64,000 nt of DNA from Pseudomonadota bacterium. Lineage in GTDB: Bacteria; Pseudomonadota; Alphaproteobacteria; Rhizobiales; Rhizobiaceae. The notes under the pieces were generated by a model that saw only the letters and a program-made list of their open reading frames with translations, ran no database searches and had not been told where the DNA came from. The DNA lies in NCBI GenBank assembly GCA_023451735.1, contig JAEXYH010000040.1:68667-132666 (forward strand). Direction: 5' to 3'. Shown here in pieces: positions 59,234 through 64,000 of this stretch (the first letter of the stretch is position 1; each line of letters starts with the position of its first letter). The position numbers were made by a program, and so were the translations under genes.

Positions 59234-61081
59234 ATGATCTACGATCCCGCCCGCGCCAATCCCCTTAATGGCAATCCTCTCAAGACACGCGATGACGTCG
59301 CGAAAGCGGTGATGGATCTGTTCAAGCCGCTGCTTCCCTATTTCTCCGAAGGAGGGGCACGCGTGCGCCTCAGTGCCACCGGAGCCCATTTCGATCGCGC
59401 AGCGGCTGATCTCGAAGGTTTTGCCCGCCCGCTCTGGGGCATCGTGCCGCTGGCTGCGGGTGGATACGATTTTCCGCATTGGGAACTCTATCGTCGCGGC
59501 CTTGCCAACGGCACCGATCCGGCACACTCGGAATATTGGGGTGATGTTTCCCGCACCGACCAGCGACAGGTCGAACTTGCCGCCATCGGTTTTGCCATTG
59601 CCATGGTGCCGCAGTTCATCTGGGACCCATTGAGCGACACCCAGAAGAAGAAGACTGCCGCTTATCTGATCTCGGCGCGAGATAAGGAATTCGTCGATAA
59701 TAACTGGAAATTTTTCCGTGTTCTGATCGATCTCGGTCTGAAGCAAGCCGGCGTGGATTTCGACCGTGCATTGACCGAGCAATATCTCGATGAGGTCGAG
59801 GCGTTCCGGCTTGGCGAGGGCTGGTATCGCGATGGGCCGGTAAAACGCGCCGACCATTACGTTCCGTTTGCGCTGCATTTCTATGCGCTGATCTATTCCG
59901 TGATTGCGAAGGACGACACCAAGAGAGCCGCCGCCTATCGTGAGCGGGCGAATGTGTTTGCCAAGGATATTCGCCACTGGTTCGGGCCTGATGGTGCGGC
60001 GCTGGCCTTCGGCCGCAGCCAGACCTATCGTTTCGCCTGCGGCGGTATCTGGGGCGCGTTTGCGTTCGCAGGGGTCGAAGCTCTGCCTTGGAGCGAGATC
60101 AAGGGTTATTACATGCGCCATATCCGCTGGTGGTCGGCGCTCCCGATCGCCGATCGCGACGGCGTTCTTTCCATCGGCTATGGTTACCCGAACCTGATGA
60201 TGAGCGAGAGCTACAATTCGGCCGGATCGCCCTATTGGGCGCTGAAGTTTTTCCTGCCACTGGCCCTGCCTGCTGACCATCCCTTCTGGTCCGCAGAAGA
60301 AACCTCGGCACCCGATTTCGCCGAGACCGTTCCGTTGAAGGAGGCCGGTATGGTGGCGATGCACACACCGGGCAATACGGTTATCCTCTCCTCAGGTCAG
60401 CAGCATGACAAGATGCTCGGTGCCAACGAGAAATATTCGAAGTTCGCCTATTCGACGCGCTATGCCTTTAACATCGAGCTCAACGACCGGCATTTTCTTG
60501 CCGCAAGCTTCGACGGAATGCTGGGCCTTTCCGACGACGGCGTGCATTTCCGCATGCGCGAGACGCTGGAGGAGGCACGCATTGCTGGCGACAAGCTCTA
60601 TTCACGATGGAAGCCTTGGGATGACGTCACCATCGAGACATGGATTGTTCCCGCCAATCCCTGGCATATCCGCATTCACCGCATCGCGACGCCTCGCCCG
60701 CTTCAGACAAGCGAAGGCGGTTTCGCCATCCCGCGGGCTGATTTTAACGCCGACCTCGCCGAACAAAGTGAGGGAAGTGCCATATGGCATGGCCAGACCG
60801 ATACCAGTGCCATATTCGACCTTTCTCCGGCCTTCAAGCGTGGCGGGCTGGCCATCAGCGCCATTGCCAACAGCAACCTCATCCACGCCAAGACGCTCGT
60901 TCCGCAGCTTCGCGGCGAGATAGCATCCGGAACGACAGTGCTCGCAACTGCAGTCGTCGCACTTGCGAAGGGCGATTTAAGCCCCGACCTGCTGCAGACC
61001 CTGCCGGAATATCCCGACATCGAAAAACTGGAGCAGCTTTTCCGCAGCGAAGGACTTGCCGTTCCGGTCTTCGGCGACTGA
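59234..61081 (+). CDS. DUF2264 family protein, probable polysaccharide-processing enzyme
   Basis: A 615-residue cytoplasmic protein. Residues about 1-370 are DUF2264, an alpha/alpha barrel (GGARVRLSATGAHFDRAAADLEGFARPLWG, FRLGEGWYRDGPVKRADHYVPFALHFYALIY, FGRSQTYRFACGGIWGAFAF). The C-terminal 250 residues are beta-rich, as in related lyases and hydrolases. ATG at 59234 has GGAAG upstream; an ATG at 59219 has none. DUF2264 proteins are regularly found in polysaccharide utilisation loci and some are glycosidases or lyases; the precise activity here is not known. It follows the ABC operon terminator, so it has its own promoter or receives read-through. Confidence 0.88.
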   Translation: MIYDPARANPLNGNPLKTRDDVAKAVMDLFKPLLPYFSEGGARVRLSATGAHFDRAAADLEGFARPLWGIVPLAAGGYDFPHWELYRRGLANGTDPAHSEYWGDVSRTDQRQVELAAIGFAIAMVPQFIWDPLSDTQKKKTAAYLISARDKEFVDNNWKFFRVLIDLGLKQAGVDFDRALTEQYLDEVEAFRLGEGWYRDGPVKRADHYVPFALHFYALIYSVIAKDDTKRAAAYRERANVFAKDIRHWFGPDGAALAFGRSQTYRFACGGIWGAFAFAGVEALPWSEIKGYYMRHIRWWSALPIADRDGVLSIGYGYPNLMMSESYNSAGSPYWALKFFLPLALPADHPFWSAEETSAPDFAETVPLKEAGMVAMHTPGNTVILSSGQQHDKMLGANEKYSKFAYSTRYAFNIELNDRHFLAASFDGMLGLSDDGVHFRMRETLEEARIAGDKLYSRWKPWDDVTIETWIVPANPWHIRIHRIATPRPLQTSEGGFAIPRADFNADLAEQSEGSAIWHGQTDTSAIFDLSPAFKRGGLAISAIANSNLIHAKTLVPQLRGEIASGTTVLATAVVALAKGDLSPDLLQTLPEYPDIEKLEQLFRSEGLAVPVFGD

Positions 61082-61106
61082 GCTCGAACACGGCTCTCGA
61101 GAAGGC

Positions 61107-61583
61107 TCAGCGGGTCGAAAAATCGACAAGCGAGATATCGACAGACCATTCGTAATCTTGAGGGACGATCATCGCGGGTCGGGGAGGCACAAAGCCCAGC
61201 GGGAGCAGTCCATGGCAGCTCACCGAGGATTGCCCCGGCGCGATGATCTTGTCGTCCCGCAGAAAACCGCGATAGGCGATCGAAGAATGTCCCTTCACTC
61301 GTCCGAGGAGGCTGAAAGAGACTCTCTGGACACCCGTGTTGTTCGCGTTGACGAATTCGATTGAGATGGGATTTGAGGGATCCTGGCATGCCAGCGGATC
61401 GACCGAAGCTTTGGCCGTGACTGCTTCCTTCGTATTCTGCCGCGACGATGGCTGCAGCGCGGTTGCCACAGCGACGGTGACACCAATGATCGCCACCAGT
61501 GCCAATGCGGGATAAGCGGCGCGTCGATTAAAGAGAAACAGCAACCCCACCAATAGGATCGCGACGGCAGCGGCCCAAGCCAT
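61107..61583 (-). CDS. Membrane-anchored hypothetical protein
   Basis: A 158-residue protein with two N-terminal membrane helices (MAWAAAVAILLVGLLFLF and AAYPALALVAIIGVTVAVATAL) and a soluble C-terminal domain of about 100 residues with two cysteines (PLACQDPSN, SSVSCHGLLPLGF). ATG at 61583 has AGGTGAAGTG upstream; the frame is open to 61718 but without support. No family recognised. The tail looks like a small beta-sandwich (ISIEFVNANNTGVQRVSFSLLGRV), perhaps periplasmic. It is convergent with the DUF2264 gene. Confidence 0.7.
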   Translation of the reverse strand: MAWAAAVAILLVGLLFLFNRRAAYPALALVAIIGVTVAVATALQPSSRQNTKEAVTAKASVDPLACQDPSNPISIEFVNANNTGVQRVSFSLLGRVKGHSSIAYRGFLRDDKIIAPGQSSVSCHGLLPLGFVPPRPAMIVPQDYEWSVDISLVDFSTR

Positions 61584-61971
61584 CACTTCACCTGTTTCAT
61601 CGAGATTGTCTTCATATTTTGGAGATAAGCATCTCTCGCAGACAAGCAATACCCTGTCGGAGAATTGCGCTGTATAGGCATACACTTGGTAGTGATTGCC
61701 ATGGACAGCAACCGTCATTCGACGTTGTCACGGCCAGGGTAGCGAGCACCTCTTTCGGCGGATGTGCCGATCGTCGAAACGTGAGACGCCCCCAACAAGC
61801 GGGAAACCGATCGATCTTTATGCAGGTTTTGCTCACCCTGAGGTCACCCGCAGGCAGACAAACCTCCCGTACGAACAAGTGGCCATTGTAGATTCCGGAC
61901 GAAAGCAAAAGCGGCCAACGCATGCGGAAGTGTGTAACTTCATTGCAATCTTTGGCGTATAGCCTCAGGAC
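61584..61971. other. 388-bp divergent intergenic region
   Basis: Between the membrane protein and the diguanylate cyclase genes, both read outward. I see no gene, repeat or hairpin that stands out; both promoters must lie here. Confidence 0.55.
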
Positions 61972-63651
61972 ATGTTCTGGGGCAGTCTCCGAAAAATGGT
62001 CGCGATGACCGTGTTGAGCGTTGTGATATTGGCGTCTCTGGCTGCCAATCCCCTGCGCGCGGGGGAAACCTCGGGCATTCGAAGCTCCTGCTGGGCATCC
62101 GGCGATCTATCGGAGGATTTGAGCACGATTGTTGCCGCGCCTGAGCGCTGGTCATGCGGAGATCAGACCTATTCGCTTGAGGGCGAACGGGTATTTCTGC
62201 GTTTCGACATCGGCCCCGACGATGCGCTCCCTCAATATCTCTTCTCCAGACGCAGTGCGCTGGAGTCCGTGCATCTTCTGGCCATAGACCGGGATGGAGC
62301 AATACACCGGAATTCCCTCGCTGCAGGTGATTTGCCAAGCGCTCTGCGTGGTGGATATTTCAAGGCGTCGCTGCCGAACGTAACGCGCGACACACGACAG
62401 ATCGTCGTCGCCTTCGATTTGCCAAGTCACCGGATGACGCTCGAACGAGCATATCTTGCTCCGTCTGACCTTCTTCCGACTCCGGGCTTTCTGCGTTCCC
62501 TCCTGCTCTTGGCTCTCCTCGCCGGCATGCTGTCCATGCCGCTCATTTTCAATGCCGCCTTTTACCGTATCCTGCATGAGCCATTTGTGTTGTGGCACTC
62601 CGCACTAACCATCTCTTTGCTGCTGACAATCGTGGTTTCATCGGGACTTGCAGTCGTTCTCTTTGATCCGCCAGCAATGACATTGAGCTGGATGACGACA
62701 GTCATTTTCGGCCTCACCGTCGCATCGGGTGCGATGTTTACACATAGCTTCATCGAGCCGGGTCGCCTGCATCCTTTTCTTCGGTGGGCACTGCTGTATT
62801 GCGCTGTCTGGGCGATGTTCCTGAGCGTCTTTCACGCTGCGTTTCCCTTCGTTGCACGCCCAATTCAATCGACCGTCTATACGGCGGCCTTTGCACCGAT
62901 ACTCGTCATTTTCATTCTGTCCATTGCCGATGCCCTACGGCGCGGGAGTCGCGCCGCCAAGTTTCAAGCAGTGGGTTATGTGCCTGTTATCGTGGCTGGA
63001 TCAGTGCGTTTGGTCACAGGCGTGGTTCCATGGCTGGAGAGCAACGATGCCATGTTGCTCTTTTACGCGGGTTGCGTATGCGAAGTTCTTTTTACAACTC
63101 TCGGCGTGGCGGATCGCTTTATGACGATTAGGCGCCAGAGAGACAGCGCGCGCTTCGAGGCGGATGTCTTCGCGCGTCTGTCGGATTCCGATGCGCTGAC
63201 TGGGTTGCTGAACCGGCGGGCGATCGAACGGAATTTCGAGAATTATTTTTCCGAGGGTTATCGTGCGCTTGCGGTACTTGATCTCGACCATTTCAAATCC
63301 ATCAATGACGTCTACGGTCACGGCGTTGGCGACGAGGTACTAAAAACTGTGGCCAAGACGCTTCAGACCGATCCGCAGGTTCATGCATTCCGCCTCGGCG
63401 GCGAGGAATTCGTACTGCTCGTGCGCGGCGAGGATGCCCAGCTGCGGGCAGAGCGCCGGCGCCAGGCGATTACCGCAGCCGTCGCAAACGCCCTGCCCAA
63501 CCTTGGGCAAGCCGTCACCGCCAGCATGGGCATGACGAATGCGATGCCGGATACTGGTGCAGAGTTCACCGAACTTTATAGAGAAGCAGACGGATTGCTT
63601 TACGAAGCCAAACTTGCCGGCCGTAACCGAACCAAAGCGATGCTGATATAA
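61972..63651 (+). CDS. Membrane diguanylate cyclase (7TM sensor with GGDEF domain)
   Basis: A 559-residue protein. A signal-like N-terminus leads to a periplasmic domain (about 30-165) of the 7TMR-DISM extracellular type, then seven membrane helices (about 170-375). The GGDEF domain occupies about 395-559: DSDALTGLLNRRAIE, LDLDHFKSINDVYGHGVGDEVL and the active-site motif GGEEF, all complete, so c-di-GMP synthesis is expected. The position of the inhibitory RxxD I-site reads DPQV, so product inhibition at this site should be absent. The ribosome site for ATG 61972 is weak (CTCAGGAC); ATG at 61996 is an alternative. No EAL domain. Confidence 0.9.
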   Translation: MFWGSLRKMVAMTVLSVVILASLAANPLRAGETSGIRSSCWASGDLSEDLSTIVAAPERWSCGDQTYSLEGERVFLRFDIGPDDALPQYLFSRRSALESVHLLAIDRDGAIHRNSLAAGDLPSALRGGYFKASLPNVTRDTRQIVVAFDLPSHRMTLERAYLAPSDLLPTPGFLRSLLLLALLAGMLSMPLIFNAAFYRILHEPFVLWHSALTISLLLTIVVSSGLAVVLFDPPAMTLSWMTTVIFGLTVASGAMFTHSFIEPGRLHPFLRWALLYCAVWAMFLSVFHAAFPFVARPIQSTVYTAAFAPILVIFILSIADALRRGSRAAKFQAVGYVPVIVAGSVRLVTGVVPWLESNDAMLLFYAGCVCEVLFTTLGVADRFMTIRRQRDSARFEADVFARLSDSDALTGLLNRRAIERNFENYFSEGYRALAVLDLDHFKSINDVYGHGVGDEVLKTVAKTLQTDPQVHAFRLGGEEFVLLVRGEDAQLRAERRRQAITAAVANALPNLGQAVTASMGMTNAMPDTGAEFTELYREADGLLYEAKLAGRNRTKAMLI

Positions 63652-63697
63652 GGTTTCAGAGCCTGACGAATTGGACGAGGGACGCCTCAAATTGCGG

Positions 63698-63728
63698 CAA
63701 GGTCGCACATCAAAGTGAGGCGACCTTG
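63698..63728. terminator. Hairpin between convergent genes
   Basis: CAAGGTCGC (63698-63706) and GCGACCTTG (63720-63728), 9 bp perfect, loop of 13, no U-run. It lies between the cyclase stop and the RraA-like gene stop and may end transcription from either side. Confidence 0.4.
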
Positions 63729-63766
63729 TGGGCCCGCAGCCAGCGACCCAGATAAGCCGATATCTG

Positions 63767-64000
63767 TCACCTTCCGTTGGCTTTGCGCCATTCAGCAAAA
63801 AGCGCCAGATTGCTCTCTTCGGTTGCCGGATAAAGCCCGATGATCGTGTGCCCCGCCTTCACCCGCTCGACGACGAAATCCTCGTAAGCGGTCATCTCCA
63901 CGGCCTCGTCGGCGATCTCGTCGGCAATCTCCGCCGGAATGACGATGACGCTGTCGTCGTCGCCGACCATGATGTCGCCCGGAAAGACCGCAACGTCTCC
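63767..64000 (-). CDS. RraA-like family protein (C-terminal part; start beyond window)
   Basis: The last 77 residues of an RraA/HMG-aldolase-like protein; the gene enters from the right edge. GDVAVFPGDIMVGDDDSVIVIPAEIADEI is the typical metal-site and C-terminal strand pattern, followed by the helix FVVERVKAGHTIIGLYP. Members include RNase E inhibitor RraA and class II 4-hydroxy-4-methyl-2-oxoglutarate aldolases, plus sugar-acid dehydratase-linked relatives. The visible part cannot separate these. Confidence 0.8.
   Translation of the reverse strand, partial: GDVAVFPGDIMVGDDDSVIVIPAEIADEIADEAVEMTAYEDFVVERVKAGHTIIGLYPATEESNLALFAEWRKANGR

Noticed and set aside
1..64000. tRNA, rRNA, CRISPR, insertion sequence, phage and replication genes
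   Set aside because: Looked for throughout; none recognised. A tRNA or small RNA could still be missed by eye.

Overview
This 64 kb window is GC-rich, densely coding DNA of alphaproteobacterial, most likely Rhizobiaceae, character. The evidence is protein content: rhizobial-style sulfatase and DUF1254 clusters, a zinc AztD chaperone, a UgpC-type sugar ABC cassette, many LysR/AraC/GntR regulators and an intergenic palindrome of the kind scattered through Rhizobium genomes. I see no rRNA, tRNA, CRISPR array, insertion sequence or replication gene. The content is accessory (catabolism, stress, secretion), so a secondary replicon or genomic island is possible, but nothing here proves it.

Region 1 (1-15650) is the most coherent and least familiar block. 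It holds a minus-strand operon for a formylglycine-generating enzyme, two small membrane proteins, two sulfatases and a DUF1622 protein; a periplasmic HAD phosphatase; an outer-membrane protein plus a DUF1254 protein; a membrane-anchored DNA-binding/TPR regulator; a small unknown protein; an outer-membrane protein plus MscS channel; and a DUF2092 protein plus a Gly/His/Pro-rich exported protein. Six of these transcription units carry the same 16-bp block, TTACCGTTGCGTACTY, always pointing at the gene and usually 51-81 nt from its start. I read this as an undescribed envelope regulon, with the regulator encoded in its middle as the first candidate to control it.

Region 2 (16142-30613) is secretion: a 100-aa protein, a HlyB-like exporter with a degenerate C39 domain and a HlyD-like adaptor; a G3E GTPase; a 1504-aa multidomain protein (N,N-dimethylformamidase-like core, Ig-like, two DUF4082, VCBS-like and cadherin-like domains); a DeoR regulator; and an autotransporter whose passenger is an endonuclease/exonuclease/phosphatase domain. 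Region 3 (31237-33780) is a decayed zinc locus: an AztD chaperone fused to a ZinT domain, preceded by an ATPase gene joined by deletion to the last codons of a solute-binding protein gene.

Region 4 (34168-46552) is an electrophile/quinone-type detoxification set: alpha/beta hydrolase, DoxX and MFS pair, isochorismatase-like hydrolase, XapX, amidohydrolase, ring-cleaving VOC dioxygenase, and LysR and AraC regulators. Four promoters here share a gap-free 45-bp element that reaches the -35 region, implying one LysR regulon. A molybdopterin oxidoreductase fragment marks its end.

Region 5 (46549-61081) is a uronic-acid polysaccharide utilisation locus: heparinase II/III-type lyase, GH88 unsaturated glucuronyl hydrolase, DUF2264 protein, discoidin-like protein, SMP-30 lactonase, an acyltransferase fusion, a full sugar ABC transporter and a GntR/FCD regulator with palindromic candidate operators. 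The window ends with a membrane protein, a diguanylate cyclase and the C-terminus of an RraA-like protein.
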